From assembly GCA_009937205.1 (NCBI GenBank), contig JAACCR010000026.1, positions 1 through 39,052 of the forward strand: 39,052 bases of DNA. The letters run 5' to 3'. A model generated the notes under the pieces. That model was not told the DNA's origin. It did not search any database and saw nothing but the letters and a program-made list of their open reading frames with translations. A program made the position numbers and the translations under genes. Positions within the stretch are counted from its first letter, which is position 1. Every line of letters starts with the position of its first letter. This stretch comes from Methanobacteriota archaeon. GTDB taxonomy: Archaea; Thermoplasmatota; Poseidoniia; Poseidoniales; Poseidoniaceae. Positions 7,561-15,632 of this stretch are shown piece by piece.

Positions 7561-8727
7561 TCACTCAACGTGACGTAAAGTTTGTTGTTCTGCATAATAC
7601 TTTGGACGGTAAAGTGGAGTACCTTTTCCATTGCGGAATACAGTGCGCTCATCTACAATTTGTGCTCCTATTCCCATTACACGGGCCCAGCCAAAGAAGG
7701 TGGTGTAGTAGGTTGGGTCTTCGAGGCCAACATGGTGGAGTAAAGCTCCACTCGCAATGTCAACATTTGCATTTGGATTACGAATTTTTGGATTTTCAGC
7801 AAGGACTCTAGGTGCAACTTCTCTTAGAGTACGAATAATTTTGAAATTCTCATCATTTGGACAGATTTCTTCTCCAAGAGCAAATTGAGTAGTAGCCCTT
7901 GGGTCTTCACTACGAAGAACAGCATGGCCAAAACCGAATATTGGCCGTTTTTCTGCTAACTCTCCACGCACGAAACGCTCAACTTCTACAGGATCACTTG
8001 TGCCTATTTTGAGAACAAACTCGAGACATGATTGATTCGCCCGCCCATGTAATGGTCCACTTAGAGCATTCATTGCTCCCGCCATAGCGGAATACACTGT
8101 TGCTTTACTAGATGCAATTGCCTTGCCGGTAAATGTTGAGAGGTTTCCGCCACCATGATCCATATGTAAGACTAGGTATGTTGCAATTACTCGCTCCATT
8201 TTGTCATTATCAATTTCGTCTAAGTCTAAGGTTGAAACAAATCTTTGAACCATACTCAACGATGTATCATCAGCAGGAATATCCTCGTCTCGGCCTTCTC
8301 TAACCCTGTGCATTAGGCCCATGATGCGAGGCATGCGAGCAATTAGATTCATTGCATCTTCTTTCCAATCACCAGTAGTCTCCCACATTCCGATTGTATG
8401 AATTGCAACACTGAGCCAGTCCATCGGATGCCCGTACTTTGGTAGAGTTCTAAACACCGCTACTAAATCACCTGGAATTTTGGCTCTCTTTGCTAAGTCT
8501 TCACGAATCTCCACAGATTGTTGAGGATTTGGTAATTCTTTATTGAATAATAGATAAACAATATCTTCTGGTGAAAAATTAGTTAATTCATTAATAGGAT
8601 ATCCACAATAATGAACTCCTTCAGTAGGGGTGACAAATGATGTACGGCAGGTTCCTACTGGGACTCCACGCAATCCTGTGTTTAGATGTCCATTAGTAAC
8701 TTCCAAAAGAACCTCTTCGTCGCTCAT
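7561..8727 (-). CDS. gltA: citrate synthase
   Basis: Condenses oxaloacetate with acetyl-CoA at the entry of the TCA cycle. The three catalytic residues are in place: His227 in GPLHGRAN, His268 in GFGHAVLR and Asp323 in NPNANVDIASG, with the oxaloacetate-binding Arg in EDPRA. DHGGGNLSTFT precedes them. The GFGHAVLR-x-x-DPR form and LHGRANQ are closer to mitochondrial/delta-proteobacterial-type citrate synthases (GYGHAVLR, LHGLANQ) than to the usual archaeal GFGHRVYK. At 388 residues the length fits the prokaryotic enzymes. The gene stands alone: the GDPD-like gene ends against its stop and a terminator-like element of the next operon lies upstream. Confidence 0.95.
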   Translation of the reverse strand: MSDEEVLLEVTNGHLNTGLRGVPVGTCRTSFVTPTEGVHYCGYPINELTNFSPEDIVYLLFNKELPNPQQSVEIREDLAKRAKIPGDLVAVFRTLPKYGHPMDWLSVAIHTIGMWETTGDWKEDAMNLIARMPRIMGLMHRVREGRDEDIPADDTSLSMVQRFVSTLDLDEIDNDKMERVIATYLVLHMDHGGGNLSTFTGKAIASSKATVYSAMAGAMNALSGPLHGRANQSCLEFVLKIGTSDPVEVERFVRGELAEKRPIFGFGHAVLRSEDPRATTQFALGEEICPNDENFKIIRTLREVAPRVLAENPKIRNPNANVDIASGALLHHVGLEDPTYYTTFFGWARVMGIGAQIVDERTVFRNGKGTPLYRPKYYAEQQTLRHVE

Positions 8728-8810
8728 TAATTTCCCTCCAATGCAACGGAAAAGACACCCTCATATAAGGTCGGTCCTAATTTGAATACTTACTAGAGGT
8801 CGGTGTTGCT

Positions 8811-8829
8811 AAAAACACTTAATGTGTTT
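8811..8829 (-). terminator. hairpin with T run after the YkgJ gene
   Basis: Read on the minus strand, AAACAC-ATTAA-GTGTTT is a six-base-pair perfect stem that runs into five consecutive T. It lies 17 bases past the stop of the last gene of the 13.5-8.8 kb operon and before the citrate synthase promoter region. A T-rich tail is consistent with archaeal termination. The stem is short, so confidence is moderate. Confidence 0.45.
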
Positions 8830-8845
8830 GACAGACAATGTTATT

Positions 8846-9310
8846 TTATTTTTTACCCTTCACCGGCCACTGGCGAAACCCTCTACTCGATTCACGATCT
8901 GAAAAAATTTGTATTCTAATGCTATTGCCATCGATCAATATTACATCCTCTGCAGTAAGCCCGGGACATTCCTCAACAACTCGATTCCACGACCTTTCAG
9001 TTGCAAGGTTTTCACCCCACCAAGGAAATGCTGCACATTGTTGAGGTCTTACTTTGTAGATAGTGCATTGCTTGTTTTCATCTAAATTAATACATATCTC
9101 ATCTTCAGCTCTACTTTGTAAAATATATCGCCCGTCAATTGTTTGTTTGCAATCTCTTTCCAACCAGCTCTCAACATCCATTCCATGGTGTTCAGAGATT
9201 CTCAGTGCGTCTTTTTCTGATAGATAGACAATTCCACCCGGCTCATCACAGCACCTGCCGCAATTTGATTGACATTTGAACGGAACCCCGTCCATCCACC
9301 ACGGTTTCAT
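8846..9310 (-). CDS. YkgJ-type cysteine-cluster protein (UPF0153-like)
   Basis: A small protein of 154 residues whose cysteines follow the CxxxCxxCC...CxIYxxRPxxCxxFPWW plan of the YkgJ/UPF0153 family: CQSNCGRCC (Cys13, 17, 20, 21), CTIYKVRPQQC (Cys82, Cys92), and further single cysteines. The family is thought to bind zinc or an Fe-S cluster; its biochemical role is not established. ATG 9310 overlaps the stop of the DnaA-like gene by four bases (ATGA), so the two are translationally coupled and this is the last gene of that operon. A hairpin with a T run follows. Confidence 0.85.
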   Translation of the reverse strand: MKPWWMDGVPFKCQSNCGRCCDEPGGIVYLSEKDALRISEHHGMDVESWLERDCKQTIDGRYILQSRAEDEICINLDENKQCTIYKVRPQQCAAFPWWGENLATERSWNRVVEECPGLTAEDVILIDGNSIRIQIFSDRESSRGFRQWPVKGKK

Positions 9311-11490
9311 TCCTCTTCACCTGAATTTTGGCCTGCAATATGTAGTGCTAATTCCGGAGGTTTATCGATATGATTTTCATTGGTGCTTTTGGGAGTTTTT
9401 ATTACTCGAACAATTTTTTCCTTAACAGGTTGTTTAATTTCCTTAGAATCTAGTGCACTATCGTCTAACAAATCAGCCATGTCAATATCTTCTGCCTGAA
9501 TATTCCATTCCCCTTCAGGTTCAAAACTATCCAATGATTGTTCGTAACTTTCAGTATTCTTTACAACTTTTTTTGGGGTGCGGCGAGTAACCTTTCTTTT
9601 TGATTTCCCCTTTCTCCTCTTAGCGACTCGCCGAGGTTTAGCGTCTTCTTCAAACGGTGGAAGTTCCTCTCTAGTTGGATCGATTGCAACTAATTTTTCT
9701 TCAAGATAACGTAATTCATCAGCGATGGCAATTAATTCTTCAATATCTGCACTACCCGCTTTTTGTGCTAATTCTAGCATCTTATCCTCGAGGTCACTAA
9801 GGAGTATTGAATTATTAAACACCTCTAATTCTGCATCTCTTATTCTAGAATCGATCTTATCATCTAATTCGGTTAAAATATCCGCCGCCCGGCCATAATC
9901 TCGTTCTTCAATACGATTAGGTCGTGCAATTAAATGCTGCTCATTTTCGTTTACACTCAACACGGAAGGTGCTTCGGGTGTTAAATCCTCAAGTGTTGTA
10001 TGGACAAACTTTTCAACCATTTCCCCACCATCCAATGACATATCATTTGCATCCCATTGCGGTGGCTGGTAATCATCCTTTTCCGGTTCAGGAATATTAC
10101 GAACTAAGTCAATTCCGCCAATATCATGGACAGAATAGACTGTGTCGACTGCATCAGTAATCAATCGAGTTGCGATATCATCTACATTGTGGCGAACGAT
10201 TTCATCTTGAATTTCAGATTGCTGCATTATTTCATCCCGTAATGTTCGAATTACATCTTCTCCATCGAGTATGTCGTCTCCGGATTCAATCGCAAGAGCA
10301 ATCTTGTCACAATTAGCAATAGTACTTCTCCAACCGATTTGGTTGAAGGTGACAATGCTGGTCATCTGCCCATCATCTAGCATTAGGTTCCTTGAACCAG
10401 CTAATCTTCTTGTAAACATTACCAGGCTTGTAGCAGTTGGAATTTGCATATGAGTCTGAGCAGAATTACGGCAGATATCCCAAAGACGGGAAGAAGGCCA
10501 TTCATCTGGAGATTCTACGCTTGTGAGAATCACATGTACTCCTAAGTTTATTGCGTGGTCGATCATTATTCCAATGTGATTGGCCAAAGTGATATCATCT
10601 GCAATAATATGAGCATCGTCAATCGCCAAGAGACTTGCCCCAACTAGTGCTTCTTGCCAATCGTTAGGGAGCATCTCCATCCCAATCAAATCAACAGCAC
10701 TGATGAGAAATACCAACCCCTCCATTCTTCTGGCTATACCTTGCGCAGTTGCGTGAATTAGATGTGAGCGACCAGTTCCGCTTTCACCAATAATAAGTAG
10801 CGGATTAAGGCTAGTTCCAGGAGAGTCCACAATTGATTCACAAGCTCTACTGGCGTGAGAGTTTTCGGAGCATACAAACCATTGTTTGAATGTACGTTGT
10901 GTATCGATTCGTAGTGGTTTAGGCCAAGCTGCTTTAACTTGCAATGAGCGGCTATGGTGATAAATTGAATCTTCTTTAACCGCTGCTAATTCATCAGGAA
11001 GTGCATTGGTGACTCTCCCTCTCTGTCCATCTAGGACGCTTAGCCAAATTGGTCTTGCATCACTTTCTATTCCTACATATTGATCTTCTGAATCCATCTC
11101 TAATGCTAATTCCTCAGACTTCAATAGGCTAATTTCTCTTAATGATTTAATTCTCCTTGCAGCAATACTAGCAAAGTCATGACCGTCATTTTGCAAATTT
11201 ATCACCGGTTTGTGACCTCTACTTTCAGTGCCTAAATTTGAATCAGCAATCAAATCAAAGGTTGGCCTTTGGGCTACACCGGTTCGTTGCAAAATACTGC
11301 TATGTCGTGTATCGGCGACTGTAGATTTTCCAAGCAACCTATTCATTCTTGATAACGGCAATGTTGGTTTTTCTTCTTTTACAGATGTTTCCTGTGGGAA
11401 CTGTAGGTTGTCGACACCATTTTGAATTAATTGATTCTTGGCCTTCTGTATTGCAAGGTCAAGTCGTTCTTTCCTGCCAATCATACTCAC
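9307..11490 (-). CDS. DnaA-like AAA+ ATPase with long disordered/coiled-coil flanks
   Basis: Residues 199-400 read like the ATPase core of DnaA/Hda: TFKQWFVCSENSHASRA (the YTFDNFVVG-x-SN-x-LA entry motif), NPLLIIGESGTGRSHLIHA (Walker A 235-242), LLAIDDAH (Walker B, Asp291/292), VILTSVE (sensor 1) and a candidate arginine-finger segment SSRLWDICRNS near 335. The Walker A Lys is Arg241, which usually weakens nucleotide binding. There is no DnaA domain IV helix-turn-helix. Instead about 195 residues precede the core, and after it come an acidic linker, a coiled coil (about 530-605), a very basic stretch (619-642) suited to nucleic-acid binding, and an acidic tail. The GTG start overlaps the upstream stop (GTGA) and follows GGAGG. 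Archaea normally initiate replication with Orc1/Cdc6, so the role here is open. Fold assignment is firm, function is not. Confidence 0.75.
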   Translation of the reverse strand: MSMIGRKERLDLAIQKAKNQLIQNGVDNLQFPQETSVKEEKPTLPLSRMNRLLGKSTVADTRHSSILQRTGVAQRPTFDLIADSNLGTESRGHKPVINLQNDGHDFASIAARRIKSLREISLLKSEELALEMDSEDQYVGIESDARPIWLSVLDGQRGRVTNALPDELAAVKEDSIYHHSRSLQVKAAWPKPLRIDTQRTFKQWFVCSENSHASRACESIVDSPGTSLNPLLIIGESGTGRSHLIHATAQGIARRMEGLVFLISAVDLIGMEMLPNDWQEALVGASLLAIDDAHIIADDITLANHIGIMIDHAINLGVHVILTSVESPDEWPSSRLWDICRNSAQTHMQIPTATSLVMFTRRLAGSRNLMLDDGQMTSIVTFNQIGWRSTIANCDKIALAIESGDDILDGEDVIRTLRDEIMQQSEIQDEIVRHNVDDIATRLITDAVDTVYSVHDIGGIDLVRNIPEPEKDDYQPPQWDANDMSLDGGEMVEKFVHTTLEDLTPEAPSVLSVNENEQHLIARPNRIEERDYGRAADILTELDDKIDSRIRDAELEVFNNSILLSDLEDKMLELAQKAGSADIEELIAIADELRYLEEKLVAIDPTREELPPFEEDAKPRRVAKRRKGKSKRKVTRRTPKKVVKNTESYEQSLDSFEPEGEWNIQAEDIDMADLLDDSALDSKEIKQPVKEKIVRVIKTPKSTNENHIDKPPELALHIAGQNSGEEE

Positions 11491-12200
11491 TGTCCTCCGT
11501 AGCGTTCAATGGCATTCCCTTCTTTGTCATATAGGGTGCTACTGTCAAGTATTCTTTTTGAACCTAATTCTTTCCATTCTTCTACAACTACATCAATCGT
11601 TTTTGATGATTGAGAACGACTTGCAGATTCTCTCATATCCTCATCATTTTGCCTTATCGGATTATTTGAATCTAGGGCCATAGATGGAGTGAGTTTTGTT
11701 TCAGTACCAATAGGTCTGATGTCGTCTACTACGTCCAATACATTAGGCCCTCCGCTAGTTGGCGGTAGAGTTGCGATATGTTTGGCAGCCAATTGAACAG
11801 ATGCCTGTTGAAGTTCTAAATCCTGCTTAGGAGATATGGGTTTGAATGTGTCATCAAGTGCTTTTCTTTGGATGATATCTCGCTCCTTTATTGACCTGAA
11901 AAGATGTTTTTCAGGTTGCGCAGTAATTGTGAGTTCTGGAAGGTCTGGAGAATCTTTAGCAACTTGAATTGCAGCATTTGCTTGCATTGTGTGCTTTCTA
12001 GTGGCAATCGGTGGGAGATTGACACTCTTCTTTGTCCTCTTTACAATAGTGGCTTTTCTCGGGCCAGTTGTTTTAGGTGGAATTGGTTTTTGAATTGGAA
12101 GTTGCTCAATTACTGGGTTTGAGACAGAATCTAAATTCTCTTCTTCAAGAGTATGTTGCGCAGCGATCGGTTGTACTCCTTTGGCGACAGACTTCTCCAT
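11487..12200 (-). CDS. disordered basic/acidic protein of unknown function, operon partner of the DnaA-like ATPase
   Basis: Not recognised. The 237 residues lack hydrophobic core patterns and are rich in Gln, Pro, Thr, Lys and Asp. The first 90 residues are basic (for example RKATIVKRTKKS); the middle (about 95-165) has heptad-like segments such as LELQQASVQLAAKHIATL; the end is acidic. It resembles a linker or scaffold more than an enzyme. Its stop overlaps the start of the DnaA-like gene by four bases, and it follows the DUF835 gene by 78 bases. Its ATG lies inside a perfect hairpin (separate entry). Similar composition in the flanks of the neighbouring ATPase suggests the two proteins work together, which is inference. 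Confidence 0.7.
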   Translation of the reverse strand: MEKSVAKGVQPIAAQHTLEEENLDSVSNPVIEQLPIQKPIPPKTTGPRKATIVKRTKKSVNLPPIATRKHTMQANAAIQVAKDSPDLPELTITAQPEKHLFRSIKERDIIQRKALDDTFKPISPKQDLELQQASVQLAAKHIATLPPTSGGPNVLDVVDDIRPIGTETKLTPSMALDSNNPIRQNDEDMRESASRSQSSKTIDVVVEEWKELGSKRILDSSTLYDKEGNAIERYGGQ

Positions 12201-12218
12201 AGTGTCTCCACTATGGAA
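12195..12218 (-). promoter_or_regulatory. start-codon hairpin with GAGA tetraloop
   Basis: On the minus strand CCATAGTG-GAGA-CACTATGG folds as an eight-base-pair perfect stem, extendable by a U-A pair and a G-U pair, closed by a GNRA-type loop. The AUG of the downstream 237-residue protein is in the 3' arm, and the only Shine-Dalgarno-like bases (GGAG) are in the loop. The layout suggests control of initiation by folding or by a protein binding the loop. Confidence 0.5.
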
Positions 12219-12278
12219 TGTTGGAGTCCAATCATCGCTTGGTCCTTGCGCACTAGGTGGAGTTGTAGATTGGGAAGT

Positions 12279-13535
12279 TTAGTTTTCCATCATTGATTCA
12301 ATTTCCGAATCACCAGCCCACTCTTGCATCATTGCAGATAGGTTTCCTGTAGCATCGCTAATCTCTTGAGGGTCTAATGATTCTTCACCGCCTGATATTC
12401 CATGCATAGAATCAGCTGCACTTACCGGTGATTGTAAATTATCCGCTAATACTTTTTTCAATTGAGATTCTATCCATAGGACTTCATCTTGGTCGGGAGT
12501 CATACAAATTGGATGGTCGAGTAACAGATCATCTTCTAGCAACCAGTGGTCTAGGGTTTCTGGTTTTACCACATCTAACTCACGAGTCAATAATTGCCGT
12601 TTGGATAAGTTGAAGGCAGTTAAGTCGGCAGTGGAAAGGAATAAGTGGTCTTCTAATTTCACTCCATCACAAATATCTCTAACCATTCCAATCATTCGCT
12701 CATCACCATGGATGCTGGCGAGATATTCTAATCCTTCAAAAGCAACTACTGCTCTCTTATTAGCCCACAAAAAAGCGTCAATTTTCATTCTAATTGTCTC
12801 TAGGGACGGATCGAGTGAGTTATCAGTTTCTGCATTGCTTAGCCATGAACACGATTCAATCGGCAAATCATATTTGACATTCAATTCTTCTACTTCGTAA
12901 CGAGAAATAACAAGAACTGGTCTACCATGTGTTGCTAAATCACTCGTTAATTGGAATAATTTTGCTGGGTCTTCACTATCATAAATGAGTGCTTGGCCTG
13001 GACTCAACATCTCTGCAATGCCGCCATGCCGTTCAAGCATCGCCTTGCTTTTTTGACGGATGAATTCAGGTGTCTCAACTGAAGGTTCTAATTCTGGCAG
13101 CCTTTCTTCACGCTTCCATGTGGATTTTAGAATACGTGATTTTGTCCACCACTCACCTTCCCCCTCTCTGTGATTAGAAATATTCTCGGCCTCAAGATCA
13201 AGATATGCTGCAGGGAATAATTTAGCGATAACATCAACATCCTCTATTTCTTGTACGTGAAGTGAAATTGTGGCATCAAGTGCCGAACAATCACTTTCAA
13301 TTTCAAGTAATGCCTCTAAACCGGTAAGTAGGTTATCTGCTTCATGCAGGGCTAAGATTGGTTTCCCTTCTCTTAGAACGATTTGGCTGATTCTAGGCAT
13401 TATCCCCTTGGGTCGGCGTTCAATTCGGATGTGTCCTGAACGACCAAGTCTAGCCATGTCATTAGTCAAACGAGCCAATATGTCAGCACCGCCGCGGCGA
13501 GATTCAACAACTTCTCCCTGCGCTAATTCAACCAT
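12279..13535 (-). CDS. DUF835-domain protein
   Basis: Residues from GQALIYDSEDPAKLFQL to LTRELDVV (about 178-323 from this start) match the plan of DUF835: an opening strand, the VISR motif, a SWLSNAE stretch (family WLT-x-x), an AVVAFEGLEYLASIHG block (family VVLLDGLEYL) and a closing LSTADLTAFNLSKRQLL. DUF835 is an archaeal domain with a degenerate RecA/KaiC-like look, found in signalling proteins; no activity is established. An N-terminal domain of about 120 residues (GRSGHIRIERR, LREGKPILALHEADN) looks like a small alpha-beta sensory module but was not identified. ATG 13535 is chosen because GGGGTG lies seven bases upstream; an in-frame ATG at 13622 would add 29 residues. It is the first gene of the operon with the disordered protein, the DnaA-like ATPase and YkgJ. 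Confidence 0.75.
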   Translation of the reverse strand: MVELAQGEVVESRRGGADILARLTNDMARLGRSGHIRIERRPKGIMPRISQIVLREGKPILALHEADNLLTGLEALLEIESDCSALDATISLHVQEIEDVDVIAKLFPAAYLDLEAENISNHREGEGEWWTKSRILKSTWKREERLPELEPSVETPEFIRQKSKAMLERHGGIAEMLSPGQALIYDSEDPAKLFQLTSDLATHGRPVLVISRYEVEELNVKYDLPIESCSWLSNAETDNSLDPSLETIRMKIDAFLWANKRAVVAFEGLEYLASIHGDERMIGMVRDICDGVKLEDHLFLSTADLTAFNLSKRQLLTRELDVVKPETLDHWLLEDDLLLDHPICMTPDQDEVLWIESQLKKVLADNLQSPVSAADSMHGISGGEESLDPQEISDATGNLSAMMQEWAGDSEIESMMEN

Positions 13536-13542
13536 TTTAACA

Positions 13543-13557
13543 CACCCCGTAGGGGTG
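13543..13557 (-). promoter_or_regulatory. hairpin that contains the Shine-Dalgarno site of the DUF835 gene
   Basis: CACCCC-TAC-GGGGTG is a six-base-pair GC-rich perfect stem. Its 3' arm GGGGTG is the ribosome-binding site of ATG 13535, seven bases on. If transcribed, the stem would hide the site. A three-base loop is tight but possible. Confidence 0.4.
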
Positions 13558-13692
13558 AACTCGCACTTACCGTTATTGAAGGGTGCGGATAAAATAGATG
13601 CTACAACGAAGTTCTTCGCCATCGTTGGTAATAGCCATCAATGATTTAGCAGCGATATATTTTGACTCATAACCTTCAAATGGAATTAGATA

Positions 13693-14382
13693 ATGGTTAG
13701 TTTGATGGCTTCTGATTCATTTAACGACCCGCCATCAACAACCAAAGTTTACTTTGAAACGATGGTGGCTAAACAATCTTATTTAGATAATTCAAAAATG
13801 CCGAAATTAGCAATAATTATCACTCTGATATTGTGTTCATTATTTTTCCTATCAAGGCCATTTGAATTAGCCAATGCAGTATTGCCCGTATTGCTATTTT
13901 TTGCAATTACAATCCCTCTCATCTTGGTTATTGAAAGAGATAGAAATATTCCATTTTCAGTAAATTTCAATCATCCTTTGATGAGCGATGAACCAATGGG
14001 TAAAGCTCAAGTCTTTGTTTGGTTATCATCGGATAAGAAATGGGTCTTATTGCAAGAAGTGAGAGTCCGTTTAGCCACTAGCGCTCTACTTGGTGGATTA
14101 GATTTAGTCTATGATGATGAAGATTATACAAGGATTGGTCATTTTACTGACAAGAAAAAAACCACAGCACAACTTAGACGTTCAATAGCGCTATTAAATC
14201 AAGCAATTATATTAGCAAATCTTTGCAATGATGAGGATGCTGAAGAATCAAGTATTACGGATGATAGTGAAAGGAGACAAAGAGAGAAGCAAGAAAGTGA
14301 ATTACTTCAGCGATCTTGGCTAGAAGAAGAGCAAGAGATTGAAGTTGAAGGTCCTCTGGCTAAATTTCTTAACAGAGAATAA
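13693..14382 (+). CDS. two-helix membrane protein of unknown function
   Basis: Not recognised. After about 37 residues two adjacent hydrophobic helices follow (LAIIITLILCSLFFLS and ANAVLPVLLFFAITIPLILVI), then a cytoplasmic-type domain of about 150 residues with a compact segment (QVFVWLSSDKKWVLLQEVRVRL ends; GGLDLVYDDEDYTRIGHF) and a charged helical tail rich in Glu, Arg and Gln. No catalytic motif is visible. An ATG at 13705 is an alternative start. It diverges from the DUF835 operon across about 70-160 bases and is followed by another small membrane protein 63 bases on. Confidence 0.65.
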   Translation: MVSLMASDSFNDPPSTTKVYFETMVAKQSYLDNSKMPKLAIIITLILCSLFFLSRPFELANAVLPVLLFFAITIPLILVIERDRNIPFSVNFNHPLMSDEPMGKAQVFVWLSSDKKWVLLQEVRVRLATSALLGGLDLVYDDEDYTRIGHFTDKKKTTAQLRRSIALLNQAIILANLCNDEDAEESSITDDSERRQREKQESELLQRSWLEEEQEIEVEGPLAKFLNRE

Positions 14383-14445
14383 ACCGTATAATGCGTTATT
14401 GACTCACCTCTATATTCAAAAACCTAATCTTAGGCCATTGAACTA

Positions 14446-15063
14446 ATGAGTACTTCTTCGGCATGGGAAAAACGCCTCGAATCACTTGATGCGAGTGAGA
14501 GGGACACTCTTCTCGGAACTTCACTTTCCCGTCGCTTCACAAAATTACCTTTGTGGCTATCTCACCCAGCTAATATCGGTGGTTTTTATGGGATGTTAGT
14601 ATCCATTGCAATTATCCTTCCATACAAATTTGCACAATCAGGTTCTGGATGGGTTAGCGGATGGTTATTCCATTCTGCGTTATTGGTCGCTGCCTGTTTG
14701 GTATTGGGATTGGTTTCAATTCTATTAGTAGGGCTGTTCAAACGATTCCCGATTTCACCACCGCGTGGAATTCTCTACCCTATGCCATTTATCGGATTTG
14801 CGTTATTGACCATTGATAGAACTGATATGATGCAAATACCATCGCTTATTTCGTGGTTCCTGTTACTCTTGCCTGGACCAATGTATGTTCATTTGTCTTG
14901 GGCCCCAAGGTGGAGATTACTGTGCATGATAGAAGATGGAAAAGATCCATTTGCTGAAATGACCAAAATTGAAGATGAACCTAAGCATGCTGAATTGATG
15001 GTCGGGCAGGATAAAGAAATGCTCGAAGTTGTTGATACATTTGATCAATTTGAAGAAGAGTGA
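14446..15063 (+). CDS. four-helix membrane protein of unknown function
   Basis: Not recognised. About four hydrophobic segments lie between residues 45 and 155 (GGFYGMLVSIAIILPY, ALLVAACLVLGLVSILLVGL, LYPMPFIGFALLTI, LISWFLLLLPGPMYVHL), bounded by a basic N-terminal stretch (SRRFTKLP) and an acidic C-terminal tail that ends in Glu. Positive charges on the loops suggest both termini are cytoplasmic. It is probably transcribed with the preceding two-helix protein. Its stop is two bases from the convergent ribK stop. Confidence 0.65.
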   Translation: MSTSSAWEKRLESLDASERDTLLGTSLSRRFTKLPLWLSHPANIGGFYGMLVSIAIILPYKFAQSGSGWVSGWLFHSALLVAACLVLGLVSILLVGLFKRFPISPPRGILYPMPFIGFALLTIDRTDMMQIPSLISWFLLLLPGPMYVHLSWAPRWRLLCMIEDGKDPFAEMTKIEDEPKHAELMVGQDKEMLEVVDTFDQFEEE

Positions 15064-15065
15064 CT

Positions 15066-15533
15066 TCAACTCAGTTCAATAGTAACTTCTGCTCCATCTT
15101 CAATATTGAAGAATTCTCGCAAAAATGTCCCAGAAATAACTTCGATCACATCAATGTGGCGAGTTAAATCAGGAATTAGAATCGCACAATTGACACTTTT
15201 ATCGGAATGAGATATTTTTGCATTGAATGCAGTTGCGCCTCCAAATGAAACACCATCTCGTAAGAATCCGCGAATTCTCGTTGAAGCGATTTCACTGACA
15301 TTTATTTCCATCGCCGACTTCATTGCTTCTTCATCCGCATCTAAGGTATCAATTCCAGCTTTGTTTCTCAATGCAATGTATTTTGCTAAAACATCGCCCT
15401 TAACTGCGACATTCAAAGTTCCAGGCCAAGCGGTATGGCCAAGGAATCTTCTGAATTGCTCTTGATAATGCTGCTGTGACATGAAAACATGTGCTCGGCC
15501 TAGGCCGCTACTAACAGTACCAGTAAGCAGCAT
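15066..15533 (-). CDS. ribK: CTP-dependent riboflavin kinase (archaeal RibK)
   Basis: RibK phosphorylates riboflavin to FMN using CTP and is specific to archaea. The sequence has the family order: GTVSSGLGRAHVFMS (cradle-loop barrel strand with GxG), the QEQFRRFLGHTAWPGTLNV block whose PGTLN binds nucleotide and metal, then RGFLRDGVSFGGATAF (family GF-x(n)-FGxV) and a final strand pair ending EFFNIEDGAEVTIEL. ATG 15533 puts the first strand near the N-terminus, as in known RibK proteins, and gives 155 residues; a longer reading to 15632 would run across the start region of the divergent kbl-type gene and adds nothing family-like. No Shine-Dalgarno site is visible. Confidence 0.85.
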   Translation of the reverse strand: MLLTGTVSSGLGRAHVFMSQQHYQEQFRRFLGHTAWPGTLNVAVKGDVLAKYIALRNKAGIDTLDADEEAMKSAMEINVSEIASTRIRGFLRDGVSFGGATAFNAKISHSDKSVNCAILIPDLTRHIDVIEVISGTFLREFFNIEDGAEVTIELS

Positions 15534-15632
15534 TAGTACGGCCAAGTCAATCACCTTTTTGAGTTTGAGGGAAAAGTGGTCAACAGAAAGAACATGAAGG
15601 GCCGTCAAGTTCCTATGGATGAGGGGAACCAT

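Noticed and set aside
15534-15632. N-terminal extension of ribK up to 15632
   Set aside because: It would overlap the start region of the divergent kbl-type gene, and RibK proteins begin near the first barrel strand, so ATG 15533 is preferred.
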